A stretch of DNA of 64,000 nucleotides from Anaerolineaceae bacterium (GCA_029265815.1 JAJUGU010000008.1:1-64000); one strand, 5' to 3'. Positions 46,444 to 54,612 are shown, counted from the first letter of the stretch. A program made the numbers and translations. Notes: generated from the sequence alone by a model not told the origin.

Positions 46444-47154
46444 TCACCCTTTCTTCTCTATCCGTTTGAGCTCATTGATCATCTCATCATGAATATCGAT
46501 CATTTGTGTCGAATCGTCATATTTTGTAAAAGACACACTGGTTGTATTCAATAATATTTGCAGCACCATCTTGATGCAAGAAAGGTTTATCTGGCTGTGT
46601 TCGACAATTTCAACCAGAGAAGTAATTCCCTTCCCTTGCTGGATGTATTCAGCGAGTAATGTAAGGTTCCCATCAAGGGCGGTCAGGTAATTGTTGATGT
46701 AATGAGAAAGGGTGATCATCGTGATTTGGACTGCTTCTACCCTAAGCAGTCGATGATCAGATTCTTCTCTTTGATTTCTTGCATTTCCATCATCGATCAT
46801 TCTCTTGATGGTTTCTCTCGCAATGTCAAATCTGGCAGGCAAGGCGATAAAATCGCTCATTCCCCGCCTAAATGCTGCCAGAAGATCATCTTTAGATGCG
46901 GTTGTTGTCAGCAAGACAACAGGTGAGTTATTTGCAGACTGTGCCAAAACAGATAAGAATTTTAATTCTGGCATTCCAGCCAGGGATTCTCCTAATAAAA
47001 TCAGGTCGGGGCTGTTCAACAGGGCTATTTCAAGCCCTTGTTTCTGATTATTTGCGGATAAGATCTTATACCCAAGAGGTGTAAGGACTTTTTCCTCAAA
47101 GAATCTGCAGATATCTTCATCGGTGTCGATGATAAGCACAACACCATCATTCAT
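46444..47154 (-). CDS. Pseudo-receiver joined to an orphan histidine-kinase H-box domain
   Basis: This 236-residue protein has an N-terminal receiver fold in which two key residues are lost. The phosphorylated Asp is Gly55 in LILLGESLAGMP, and the conserved Lys-Pro is Leu105-Pro106; the acidic pair near residues 10-12 remains. The C-terminal half reads MITLSHYINNYLTALDGNL, matching the H-box of histidine kinases (usually SHEINNPLTAL) with His151. No ATP-binding domain follows. It therefore cannot be a normal response regulator; it may act as a phosphotransfer helper or as a docking platform. It sits between the amidoligase and the hybrid kinase genes on the same strand. The domain match is by eye. 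Confidence 0.75.
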   Translation of the reverse strand: MNDGVVLIIDTDEDICRFFEEKVLTPLGYKILSANNQKQGLEIALLNSPDLILLGESLAGMPELKFLSVLAQSANNSPVVLLTTTASKDDLLAAFRRGMSDFIALPARFDIARETIKRMIDDGNARNQREESDHRLLRVEAVQITMITLSHYINNYLTALDGNLTLLAEYIQQGKGITSLVEIVEHSQINLSCIKMVLQILLNTTSVSFTKYDDSTQMIDIHDEMINELKRIEKKG

Positions 47155-47259
47155 TCAGCCCCCCTATTCCTTCGCTTATAAGAATATTTTTTATGAAGCG
47201 GCAATGAAACCTATCCTTTTGGGATTTATGTAATCCCCGATCAAATTATCTTGGATTGT

Positions 47260-48552
47260 TTAACTATCAAAAACGTAGGTTCCCTGATGTTCGCTCCAGT
47301 GCAATCCACGTAAATTTTTTACTTTTTCAATCCGTCTATCCAATTCCTGCGGAGTGAGAAATAACTCAGTAGCAGCCCGCCACTTCCATTCTTCAACAGA
47401 TATCAGACGGCTCCATTCTCCCAATTCGATGCGCTGCATCAACCTGCGGTCAATTTCATCCACTCCGAAATCATCAGGAGTTGCACGACTTGCTAGCAAA
47501 TGTTCAATATCCGTCCAATCATACCCGGCGCAACGCAGAAGCGAGATGGGAGTCTCTGCCAACAGTTCGAGCACCTCAAGTACTTCATTCGCATCAATTC
47601 GCTCAAATGTTGGTGTCATTAAGTCAAGCATCTCATGCGAACCCTGCCTTAGTTCAGCGATCACATCGTCAGTTACTGCACGAGTATCGCTGGTTGCAAG
47701 CTCACCGTCGTTATTATTTAACATACCCAGCAATTCCACTTTTCGCCGCCAGGTATTTACTTTGCCAACATGAATGACACCATACTGGCTTAGATCGATC
47801 GATTTAAGAGTAAGAGCCAAAAACAAAAATGTCTTAGCTGTAATTGAAGTGGCAGATAAATCGCAATCAGCGAACCGAAATTCAAGGTGAAAGGGTTGAA
47901 CTCCACCGTTTTCATTAAAACCCAGATGTTGCAAATTTAAAAAGTTTTGATGTTCAGGAACAATCGAACTGCGGTGGAGTTCCTGTTGAATTTGTGCCAT
48001 GGTCATGTGGATGGGTGAATGGCGCACCATTTCGATATGGCTGGTATAGTTGCGCCGCCGGCATAATGCCGAACGAGTCGCTCCTCCGCTAGTAATGAAT
48101 CGCAGTTCTGGTGAGTAGCGACGTACCAGGTTCCACAAATTCGCCAGAATGATTTCTGGCACCGGTTCTGCAAGAGATGGCGTGAGCAGATGAAAATGCA
48201 GTCCGCATGTGGAGCGAGCCCGTGCGCCTAATTCCAGGAGTCTGGACATAATTCCCTGGTATTGCTCCTGTATCGATCGGAAATATGGCTGGCGCCCGTT
48301 CACCCTGATTTCGATTCCGCAATGTTCTGGTTTGATGTCAACGACACCATAAAGACCCAGATTTTCGTACGTTCCAGAAGGAACAAGAGCTTTGATTGCC
48401 AGGTCTTCAAACTCTTTTCTCTCCAGCTTTTTTGGAGGAGCAACCTCGATCTCTGTACCAATCTTAATGACCCGGTACAGTAAATCCTTCCAATAATTTA
48501 CTTGAGAGAATGTAAGTGTGTCATCTCGCCTGAGAACAATTGGATCCTTCAT
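47260..48552 (-). CDS. Amidoligase-family (COOH-NH2 ligase) enzyme
   Basis: About 430 residues. The core matches the amidoligase family (PF12224), relatives of glutamate-cysteine ligase and glutamine synthetase that join a carboxylate to an amine using ATP. VIKIGTEIEVAPP (near residue 30) gives the metal-binding Glu pair, STCGLHFHLLTP (about 116-127) gives the conserved histidines, and PFHLEFRFADCDLSA (about 222-236) gives the arginine strand. About 170 residues of helical sequence follow. The start is ATG 48552, 6 nt after AAGG; ATG 48558 lacks spacing. A hairpin lies between it and the preceding Roadblock operon, so its expression may be partly separate. The substrate, possibly a protein or peptide, is unknown. 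Confidence 0.75.
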   Translation of the reverse strand: MKDPIVLRRDDTLTFSQVNYWKDLLYRVIKIGTEIEVAPPKKLERKEFEDLAIKALVPSGTYENLGLYGVVDIKPEHCGIEIRVNGRQPYFRSIQEQYQGIMSRLLELGARARSTCGLHFHLLTPSLAEPVPEIILANLWNLVRRYSPELRFITSGGATRSALCRRRNYTSHIEMVRHSPIHMTMAQIQQELHRSSIVPEHQNFLNLQHLGFNENGGVQPFHLEFRFADCDLSATSITAKTFLFLALTLKSIDLSQYGVIHVGKVNTWRRKVELLGMLNNNDGELATSDTRAVTDDVIAELRQGSHEMLDLMTPTFERIDANEVLEVLELLAETPISLLRCAGYDWTDIEHLLASRATPDDFGVDEIDRRLMQRIELGEWSRLISVEEWKWRAATELFLTPQELDRRIEKVKNLRGLHWSEHQGTYVFDS

Positions 48553-48575
48553 ATTCATCCTTGGAGAGTACAGAA

Positions 48576-48602
48576 ATAGGTACCCTGTAAACGGGTACCT
48601 AT
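48576..48602 (-). terminator. Hairpin before the amidoligase gene
   Basis: ATAGGTACCC (48576-48585) pairs perfectly with GGGTACCTAT (48593-48602) across 7 nt; on the minus strand it is followed by TTTCTG. It stands 21 bp after the stop at 48624 and just before the amidoligase ribosome site, so it could act as attenuator between the two parts of the locus. Confidence 0.6.
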
Positions 48603-48623
48603 CTTATTTAGGCAATATCCTTG

Positions 48624-49100
48624 CTAAAGCGAACTGAAGATAATCTTGCAGCCATTGCCTTCAGGCCAACGTTCGATAGCAACACGCCCCTTTTCTCCGC
48701 TTCTTCTCATCAGCGCACTATACACAAGCATGATCGGGCAGGTAAAGTTGTATCTTGCACCAGCGGCAATAATCTTGTCGGTATTTTGAACGTTAATACA
48801 ACCCTTAACAAGGACAATCGCCTGTTTCTTTTCGTAATTTACTTCAAAGGTTATCTCTTTGCCAAAACCAAGCTCGTCACAGAAAATTCGGTCAACTTCC
48901 CTGGCTACATCCTCAGGATTCTCACCAGCAATTTCAAGACCCTGATCTTTTTCGAACATTTCAAGGAGTGCATCGCCCATACCTCTGCTGAGGGCAATGG
49001 ATGTCTCACCCAATGTATCCCACACCTCTGCTGCTAATACCTGCATCAGTATACCGGCCATTCGCAGCGTATTTTGTTTCTTTGCTTCTTCAGTAGCCAT
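48624..49100 (-). CDS. Protein of unknown function, possible small-molecule sensor
   Basis: I do not recognise this 158-residue protein with certainty. It opens with a helix (residues 10-45) and continues with alternating strands and helices, including FGKEITFEVNYEKKQAIVLV. Cysteines lie at spaced positions in RIFCDEL, KGCINVQ, FTCPIML and NGCKIIF. The pattern faintly recalls V4R-type ligand or heme-binding domains, which also end in a Gly-Cys strand, but this is weak. AGGAG precedes the ATG. It follows the Roadblock proteins closely (34-bp gap), so it probably acts in the same pathway. Confidence 0.55.
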   Translation of the reverse strand: MATEEAKKQNTLRMAGILMQVLAAEVWDTLGETSIALSRGMGDALLEMFEKDQGLEIAGENPEDVAREVDRIFCDELGFGKEITFEVNYEKKQAIVLVKGCINVQNTDKIIAAGARYNFTCPIMLVYSALMRRSGEKGRVAIERWPEGNGCKIIFSSL

Positions 49101-49134
49101 ATTTTGTCTCCTATATAAAAATATTAACGATCAA

Positions 49135-49509
49135 TTACCGGGGAATTACATCCCAAATTCGAGGGGAATATTCTTCAATGAGCATACGCGCTGTACCAGG
49201 GGTGGCTTTTTTGGTTAACACAGCAATTAACGCATAAGAGCCATCGCCCAGGAAATTGGTCATCACGTAGACCTGGTTAGTCGTCATCAGACTTTCTTCA
49301 AACGTACCAAGTTTTAGTTTTTCAGCAACACGTTTGCCTGCCTGCAAAGCCATTACAGCTCTACCAGCTTGCTGATCGGCTGAATCAGCATCATTAAGGG
49401 TCGATTCTCTTGCAATAGATACGCCGTCAAGACCACAAATTGACAAGATCAGTACATCGCCGCCAATCTCTCCACGGAGTTCTTTGAGAATATCATTTAG
49501 TTTTGACAT
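49135..49509 (-). CDS. Roadblock/LC7-domain protein
   Basis: This 124-residue single-domain protein has the fold of MglB and dynein light chain LC7: an N-terminal helix MSKLNDILKELRGEIGG, a strand LILSICGLDGVSIARES, a long middle helix and two further strands with QVYVMTNFLGDGSYALIAV. The form IxGxDGxxIA is the best family mark. Such proteins form dimers that act as GTPase-activating proteins or scaffolds for Ras-like GTPases. The likely partner is the MglA-type GTPase encoded 1.2 kb upstream on the same transcript. AAGGAG lies 6 nt before the ATG. Confidence 0.88.
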   Translation of the reverse strand: MSKLNDILKELRGEIGGDVLILSICGLDGVSIARESTLNDADSADQQAGRAVMALQAGKRVAEKLKLGTFEESLMTTNQVYVMTNFLGDGSYALIAVLTKKATPGTARMLIEEYSPRIWDVIPR

Positions 49510-49537
49510 TTTGCTCTCCTTAAACTATTGATCTCAT

Positions 49538-50275
49538 CTATCGGGGCATCGCTTTAGCAATACGTTCGGCGTAGACTTTACTGATTAAGCGCATGTTTCC
49601 AAGTGTTCCAGATTTTCGATCAACAATGACAGATAAATAGTGCGTTTGATCTCCTGGCAAGAAAACAGCCATCAGGAAAGCATCCTCAGTTTGCAGTACC
49701 AAATCTTCCATTGTTCCTAACGATATTTTTTCGTTATTTGCTCCGACCAGTTTCATCAAAACTGACATTTGAGCAGCAACCTGCTCTGGATTTACTTTTC
49801 CTTTTGTCTTCTGTGCGATGGTGAGGCCATCCATCCCTGCGACAGCGCAAGCCATAAAACCATTCAACTCAGCGCTCACCTCTTCTAACAATTCGTCGAT
49901 TCTTAGTGCCATAAATGGTACCTCCCGGTTTTTTTTATTGTCTGTAGTATCAAAATCAGGATTTAGGTTTCCTTCATCAAGCCGCCGCGCACCTTCTATT
50001 AATAACCCAGACCAGCTTCGATTAATTGAGACTTTGGGCGATTCGGCTTCGTTTGCAAGGGTAAACGATCCTTCATCCCAGGCTAGTATTCGATAAACAA
50101 CCTCCTCTCCCTCTAAATCATTAAGGGAAGCGTGAACGACTTCTCCATTGCGAAAAAATAATTCGGCTTCTCCCTGAGAACTGGTAATTGTGATTTTTGC
50201 TTTCTTTCGATCCAAACAATTATGCTGAATCAAATCAGCAACCGACATATCGTGAATATTTCCCTGTAGACTCAT
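49538..50275 (-). CDS. DUF4388-Roadblock/LC7 fusion protein
   Basis: This 245-residue protein starts with a DUF4388 (PATAN) domain: GNIHDMSVADLIQHNCLDRKKAKITI and FFRNGEVVHASLNDLEGEEVVYRIL (about 5-65), a module common in signalling proteins with receivers and GTPases. From about residue 120 a Roadblock domain follows, with LLEEVSAELNGFMACAVAG and MDGLTIAQK, and a long helix. Its C-terminal strands contain DAFLMAVFLPGDQTHYLSV. It may link the GTPase module to the two-component proteins. It starts 3 nt after the preceding Roadblock gene stop, so they are translationally coupled. Confidence 0.87.
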   Translation of the reverse strand: MSLQGNIHDMSVADLIQHNCLDRKKAKITITSSQGEAELFFRNGEVVHASLNDLEGEEVVYRILAWDEGSFTLANEAESPKVSINRSWSGLLIEGARRLDEGNLNPDFDTTDNKKNREVPFMALRIDELLEEVSAELNGFMACAVAGMDGLTIAQKTKGKVNPEQVAAQMSVLMKLVGANNEKISLGTMEDLVLQTEDAFLMAVFLPGDQTHYLSVIVDRKSGTLGNMRLISKVYAERIAKAMPR

Positions 50276-50278
50276 GGT

Positions 50279-50680
50279 TTATTTCCAGTAATTCGACCAA
50301 ATAGTGATAATTTTTTTAATCGCGGCAGAAGTGACACGACGATAACTGGTGGCACGATCTGGAATCATCACCGAAAGGATGAGGTCAAAATTGTTTGCTT
50401 TGAAAGACCGGCAGATGAGGTGTTTTCCATCCATATCCACCAGAGAAATTTCTTCAGATCCAGCAAATCCCAATTGTTTTGCTACTTGAACAGCGGTCTT
50501 TTGTATGAAAGCCACAACCGCAGATTGCCTATCAGCATTCATGCCATCATCTGCAGCTGACGCAATTGCTAACCCTTGCGCATCTGTGATCACCGAAATT
50601 GGAAAACCGCCTTCTCGGTTCATTTCTTCAAGCAGTTGGATGAGTTCGTTCGAGCCGTTTTTGGAATATTGTTTTTCCAT
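50279..50680 (-). CDS. Roadblock/LC7-domain protein
   Basis: This 133-residue protein is another single Roadblock domain: helix NELIQLLEEMNREGG, strand FPISVITDAQGLAIASAA, a helix of about 25 residues starting at DRQSAVVAFIQKTAVQVAKQ, and strands around GKHLICRSFKANNFDLILSVMI. It lies just after the GTPase gene (15-bp gap) in the position where mglB stands relative to mglA in many bacteria, and so is the first candidate for a GTPase-activating dimer. AAAGGG precedes the ATG. Confidence 0.85.
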   Translation of the reverse strand: MEKQYSKNGSNELIQLLEEMNREGGFPISVITDAQGLAIASAADDGMNADRQSAVVAFIQKTAVQVAKQLGFAGSEEISLVDMDGKHLICRSFKANNFDLILSVMIPDRATSYRRVTSAAIKKIITIWSNYWK

Positions 50681-50695
50681 ATTTTCCCTTTCGTT

Positions 50696-51286
50696 TTATC
50701 TGGCCATAACTCGTTGTACGCGGGCTACAACGTTGCGTGTAATGGCTTTAAGCGTATCAAACACACCTTCTCCTTGCGTAGCTATTGCTGGATAGATCGG
50801 AAGATTGTGAATATGAAGTGTTGCCCTGATCACTGACTCAGAAAGTGCATCGGGGAGATCCTGCTTATTCACCTGAACGACAATAGGGATCCAGGTCATG
50901 GGGGTTTCAAATGATGAGAGGTGGGTATGCATGCTTTCCCAGGATTCCCGGTTGGCATTGATCCGGTCAGGTTGTGAATCTGCCACAAAAACAACGCCGT
51001 CCGCACCGCGTAAAACAAGTCTGCGGGTTGCTTCGTAGTAAACCTGTCCAGGGACTGTATACAATAAAATCTTCGGGGTCAGGTTGCCAATTTTACCCAA
51101 TTCCAATTGCAGGTAATCGAAGTAAAGCGTGCGATCTTCGTGAGTCTTGAGAGATACCAATTCACTCCGATGGTCAGCATCTACCCTGGCGTAGATCTGT
51201 TCAAGGTTCGTCGTCTTGCCACTAAGTGCCGGACCATAATAGACAATCTTTAATTGCAATTCGCGTTGCTTCCAATTAATATGCAT
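50696..51286 (-). CDS. MglA-type small Ras-like GTPase
   Basis: This 196-residue GTPase has all nucleotide-binding motifs: G1 GPALSGKTT (18-26), the switch I region with EDRTLYFDYLQLELG, G3 TVPGQ (77-81) where most Ras proteins have DxxGQ, and G4 NKQD (140-143). The TVPGQ form is normal in the MglA group, which controls cell polarity and motility in Myxococcus and polarity-like events elsewhere. Five Roadblock proteins are encoded around it, one or more of which probably regulate it. It has 6 bp and 15 bp gaps to its neighbours. Function in this organism is unknown. Confidence 0.93.
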   Translation of the reverse strand: MHINWKQRELQLKIVYYGPALSGKTTNLEQIYARVDADHRSELVSLKTHEDRTLYFDYLQLELGKIGNLTPKILLYTVPGQVYYEATRRLVLRGADGVVFVADSQPDRINANRESWESMHTHLSSFETPMTWIPIVVQVNKQDLPDALSESVIRATLHIHNLPIYPAIATQGEGVFDTLKAITRNVVARVQRVMAR

Positions 51287-51292
51287 CGTTAC

Positions 51293-51823
51293 CTACCCAT
51301 TCCAGATACTGTTAAGGGAATCCCCGTAAAGCTCAGCGAGTTTTTCATCATCAAGGCCAATATCGAGGTTCTCTATATCGTTCTCGGGAGTATTGATAAT
51401 CTCGGCAATCTGTTTTGCTGATTCCTTAACCAACAACCGCGCCCAACCCAGGGGCGTCCGGGTCGGAACCAGACAGAGCAACACCAGTTCCTTGCCGATC
51501 TCAGAGATGAATAAATTTGATTCAAGTCCTTCGCGAATGATCAATTGGTAGGATTCATATTGACCGATGATCCGGGCTGTCTCCTGGCTTGCCGCCAGAT
51601 CCCCCGCCACAACAGATCCGAGCGCCAGTAATTTGTTTTTTTCCAGTTCTCCCCTTTGAAGAATAGGTTGACCAGCTGTATCAGCGATCATGATATACAA
51701 CGACTGGATCTTCTTTTCCAGTTCCCTGGTCAGTTCTCCCAGAGCATTTTCTTGACCTGCGAAAATAGTAAAACCACCACGAAGCATTCTCTGCTTTACA
51801 TTGTCAAAACTAAAATCAGTCAT
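51293..51823 (-). CDS. Roadblock/LC7-like protein with C-terminal acidic tail
   Basis: This protein of about 176 residues has a less clear Roadblock domain: SLYIMIADTAGQPILQRGEL is the first strand pair, followed by the helix LLALGSVVAGDLAASQETARIIG and strands including NLFISEIGKELVLLCLV. The last 40 residues are acidic (NTPENDIENLDIGLDDEKL) and may bind another protein. The start at ATG 51823 has AAAGG 6 nt upstream and begins one base after the preceding stop; an upstream in-frame GTG reading from 51844 would overlap that gene. It sits directly before the GTPase gene and probably binds its product. Confidence 0.8.
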   Translation of the reverse strand: MTDFSFDNVKQRMLRGGFTIFAGQENALGELTRELEKKIQSLYIMIADTAGQPILQRGELEKNKLLALGSVVAGDLAASQETARIIGQYESYQLIIREGLESNLFISEIGKELVLLCLVPTRTPLGWARLLVKESAKQIAEIINTPENDIENLDIGLDDEKLAELYGDSLNSIWNG

Positions 51824-51824
51824 T

Positions 51825-52871
51825 CTAAGCCTTTCGAGTACCACTGGTTTTTTCTTTGTAAGATCCAGTCTGGCTGTTAGGCAGGATCAATCCGACGGCC
51901 AGAGCTTCTTCATATGACATCGTAAATTGTGAGGAGTCTGAAATATTCTTTTGGTTCGAAGTTGTCGAACTTTGATCAGAAAAAGCAATATCTAAATCAT
52001 CAGAAAAGATCTTGTCGAGTTCTGTTTGAATTGCCTGATTGAACCCGGGATCAGCAATCCATTTTTGTTCAATTTTTCTGGCTTCATGAAATCTTTCACC
52101 AAGATACGCTGCGGTTTTCATGATGATCTCAGCCACTTGCCAGTTTTTCTTGTCACTTACCGCATGTTGTGTCATTACAATCAAGATCCGCCTTCGATCA
52201 ACTCTGCTGGCGAAGAGATCTTGATTTTTTCCCTGACGAATCAACTGGCTTGAAATACAAGCCTCATCATCCAAAATATCGCCTGTTTTTTCAAGAATCT
52301 TGAGAGCGGTATTAACGGATGTCACCAGTTTCTCTTTTTTTGATCGGTCAATATCACCCAATGTGATGTATATCCCTTCGAATGTATCGATTAAGAGGAC
52401 ACAGGTGGCATCAATGGTCTTTCTTAGTGATTGAAGGATCTTTATGATTTGAGAATTGACATTATCGTTATGGATTACGACCCCTGGCCGGCTGATGTCA
52501 AGATCACCAAAAGCCTGCTTTACGACCGATCGAAAAGTGCTCAGGTCAATTGGTTTGTTTAAATATGCAAAGGCCTTTAAACGACTGACCTCAGCCTCAA
52601 CTTCGTCGCTGCCAAAGGCTGTAATGAAAATGACCCGCATATTTGGCTGCAGACTATGGGTCATTTCAAGCAATTCCAAACCATTCATACCGCTCATGCG
52701 ATAATCGGTAATAATCAGGTCAACACGGAATTTTTCCAGATATCGAAGCGCTTCCCTTCCCTCTCGCGCTGTTAATATCCGGTATTCCTGTCCCAAGCCC
52801 ATCAAACTGTTCTTGAGCACAGTAAGAACTGCCTCTTCATCATCGACTATTAATATTGTTTTTACATCCAT
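51825..52871 (-). CDS. Receiver-Roadblock fusion protein
   Basis: This 348-residue protein has a complete N-terminal receiver with acceptor Asp56 in LIITDYRMSGMNG and the conserved Thr/Lys in FITAFGS and YLNKPID. A middle part (about 140-260) seems a Roadblock-like domain: TCVLLIDTFEGIYITLGDID, a helix and RRRILIVMTQH. The C-terminal 80 residues are charged and low-complexity. It could carry phosphorylation state to the GTPase system, as no DNA-binding part exists. A terminator separates it from the regulator gene upstream, so it may have its own promoter in 52872-52940. Confidence 0.82.
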   Translation of the reverse strand: MDVKTILIVDDEEAVLTVLKNSLMGLGQEYRILTAREGREALRYLEKFRVDLIITDYRMSGMNGLELLEMTHSLQPNMRVIFITAFGSDEVEAEVSRLKAFAYLNKPIDLSTFRSVVKQAFGDLDISRPGVVIHNDNVNSQIIKILQSLRKTIDATCVLLIDTFEGIYITLGDIDRSKKEKLVTSVNTALKILEKTGDILDDEACISSQLIRQGKNQDLFASRVDRRRILIVMTQHAVSDKKNWQVAEIIMKTAAYLGERFHEARKIEQKWIADPGFNQAIQTELDKIFSDDLDIAFSDQSSTTSNQKNISDSSQFTMSYEEALAVGLILPNSQTGSYKEKTSGTRKA

Positions 52872-52940
52872 GATTTTCGCTAACTTATTTTAGCAAGGGA
52901 AAAGTTAGTTAAAAGTTAGGCTATGTTGGGACAGGTTGAA

Positions 52941-52976
52941 AAATAGCGTGTGCTTAATCTTCTGCACACGCTATTT
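52941..52976 (-). terminator. Intrinsic terminator after the DNA-binding regulator gene
   Basis: AAATAGCGTGTGC (52941-52953) pairs perfectly with GCACACGCTATTT (52964-52976) over a 10-nt loop. On the minus strand the stem runs into TTTTTC, so it ends the kinase-regulator transcript and splits it from the GTPase genes. Confidence 0.85.
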
Positions 52977-52994
52977 GGTCGCTAAGTATTCAGC

Positions 52995-53783
52995 CTATCC
53001 ACACCACATGTATCCTTCAAAGCGAATCGTTTTGATGTAAACCGGCTTCATTGGATCTGGTTCAACCTTTTGCCGCAGGTTATGTATGTGATATTTGATA
53101 ATTTCACCTGCTTCGCTCGCAGTCGCAGCATACCCCAATACGCGCTGAACAAGAATCCCTGGAGAGACTGGATTTGGTGCTGATTCTACGAGACAAACCA
53201 ATAGCTTGTATTCAGTGCTGGTAAGATTTAAATCATGCCCATTCATGAGAACCTTCCGATGATCCATATCAATTTTGAGCGCCCCGCTTTTAATCACATT
53301 CACTGGTATTGAAGCAGATACCTGAGAACGTTCAATCGGATCAAGTATTTGTAAAGTTTGATGTAATGACGATAATTGAATATGAAGTTTCTTCTGAACC
53401 ATGGCTTGTTCGTATTTTTTAATCCCTTCATTCACTCGTTCACGAATGGCTTCAGGTTCAACGGGTTTTACCAGATAATCAAAAGCACCCAGACGCAGGG
53501 CATCAATGGCGCTATCCACCGTGCTGAATGCAGTCAGGATGATCACAACCGTTTCTTGATTGATCTGCCTGAGAGATTTAAGCACGCTCAATCCAGACAC
53601 TGGCTGCATATTTAAATCAAGAAGAATCACATGGTAGGAATGCTGGCGGATCTTTTCGATCGCATCCAAACCATTTGACGCCGTATCCACCAAATATCGA
53701 TCTTCAGTCAATGTATGGGTTAATACATAAAGGATACTTGGTTCGTCATCCACAATCAGAACATTCGGCAGGTTGTTTGCCAT
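52995..53783 (-). CDS. OmpR-type response regulator with divergent winged helix
   Basis: This 262-residue protein has a receiver domain with Asp56 in ILLDLNMQPVSG, Thr in IILTAFS and Lys106 in YLVKPVEP, and is complete for phosphorylation. From about residue 165 a winged-helix DNA-binding domain follows: LNLTSTEYKLLVCLVES, the recognition segment SEAGEIIKYHIHNLRQKVE and the final strand PVYIKTIRFEGYMW, as in PhoB/OmpR. Between them lies a helical linker. Its gene is 15 bp after the degenerate kinase gene. With that kinase probably unable to bind ATP, the phosphate may come from the hybrid kinase at the end of the locus. Confidence 0.92.
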   Translation of the reverse strand: MANNLPNVLIVDDEPSILYVLTHTLTEDRYLVDTASNGLDAIEKIRQHSYHVILLDLNMQPVSGLSVLKSLRQINQETVVIILTAFSTVDSAIDALRLGAFDYLVKPVEPEAIRERVNEGIKKYEQAMVQKKLHIQLSSLHQTLQILDPIERSQVSASIPVNVIKSGALKIDMDHRKVLMNGHDLNLTSTEYKLLVCLVESAPNPVSPGILVQRVLGYAATASEAGEIIKYHIHNLRQKVEPDPMKPVYIKTIRFEGYMWCG

Positions 53784-53798
53784 TCACTACCCATCCAT

Positions 53799-54563
53799 TC
53801 ATAAATTTTCCGCCGCTCTGGAAAATGCGATGAAGAGGTGAGATTGTTCGATAGTCGTATTGAGAACAATCTTGCCACCTTGTGGTGTAATGAATGCTTC
53901 GGCAAGAGAGATATCGATTTTATTTTGAGATGTTGAGGGCTGCTTGTCATTTTGACGATAAATTTGCACAACCGTATCAAAAGAAAAATCTAGAAGAGTT
54001 TCAGGCTTTGATTCAAGGATTGATAGCGTATATTCCCTTTGTCCAAGTTTTTGAAGTGTCTCGTTGATATTTAACCAAAGATCAAGGAGCGCTAATTGAA
54101 TCTCATTTTCACAGACCTTGATTACACATGGAGTATGAGGTCTAATAAATTCTAATTTTAACCCTTTTCGATTTAAATCATCTTTTATGATCTTTAAGGA
54201 TTGGTCAATCATCGTTTCGAGATTAACCAAAATTGGCTCAGAAGGTTTTTCAGAATAAAGATTTCGAAGAAAGGTGGTTAATGAAAGGATGCGGTCTGAT
54301 TCACTTAAAATAATATGAAGGTAGTTGGTGACAGGTTCAGGGAGATTCTCTTCTTCCAGTGCAAGCATCACCCCTCCTTTTATAGCCTGCATCGGATTAT
54401 TGATCTCATGCACAATGTTGGGTAAGAGCCCACCAATAATGGATAATTTTTGCCCCTGAAAATCTCTAATTGATCTTTCTCTTGCTTTTGAATCCTGTTG
54501 TGTCATGCGTGAACCCACAAAACGCGCAATAAAATACCTTAATATTGAAAGGTAAACTTCCAT
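53799..54563 (-). CDS. Histidine kinase-like protein with degenerate ATP-binding domain
   Basis: This 254-residue cytoplasmic protein has a HisKA dimerisation domain with His52 in NIVHEINNPMQA. The next part follows the outline of HATPase_c, with an N-box-like LALLDLWLNINETLQ, but where the G1 (DxGxG), F and G2 boxes should stand it has QIYRQNDKQPSTSQNKIDI and then ends GGKIVLNT. Autophosphorylation therefore seems unlikely; phosphatase or phosphotransfer roles are possible. No sensor domain is present. A good promoter lies 50 bp upstream on this strand. It is the first gene of the locus. Confidence 0.8.
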   Translation of the reverse strand: MEVYLSILRYFIARFVGSRMTQQDSKARERSIRDFQGQKLSIIGGLLPNIVHEINNPMQAIKGGVMLALEEENLPEPVTNYLHIILSESDRILSLTTFLRNLYSEKPSEPILVNLETMIDQSLKIIKDDLNRKGLKLEFIRPHTPCVIKVCENEIQLALLDLWLNINETLQKLGQREYTLSILESKPETLLDFSFDTVVQIYRQNDKQPSTSQNKIDISLAEAFITPQGGKIVLNTTIEQSHLFIAFSRAAENL

Positions 54564-54612
54564 ATCTGGAAGAAATCGTATTATTCTTTAAAGCTCCATG
54601 GAAGCCAGTCTA

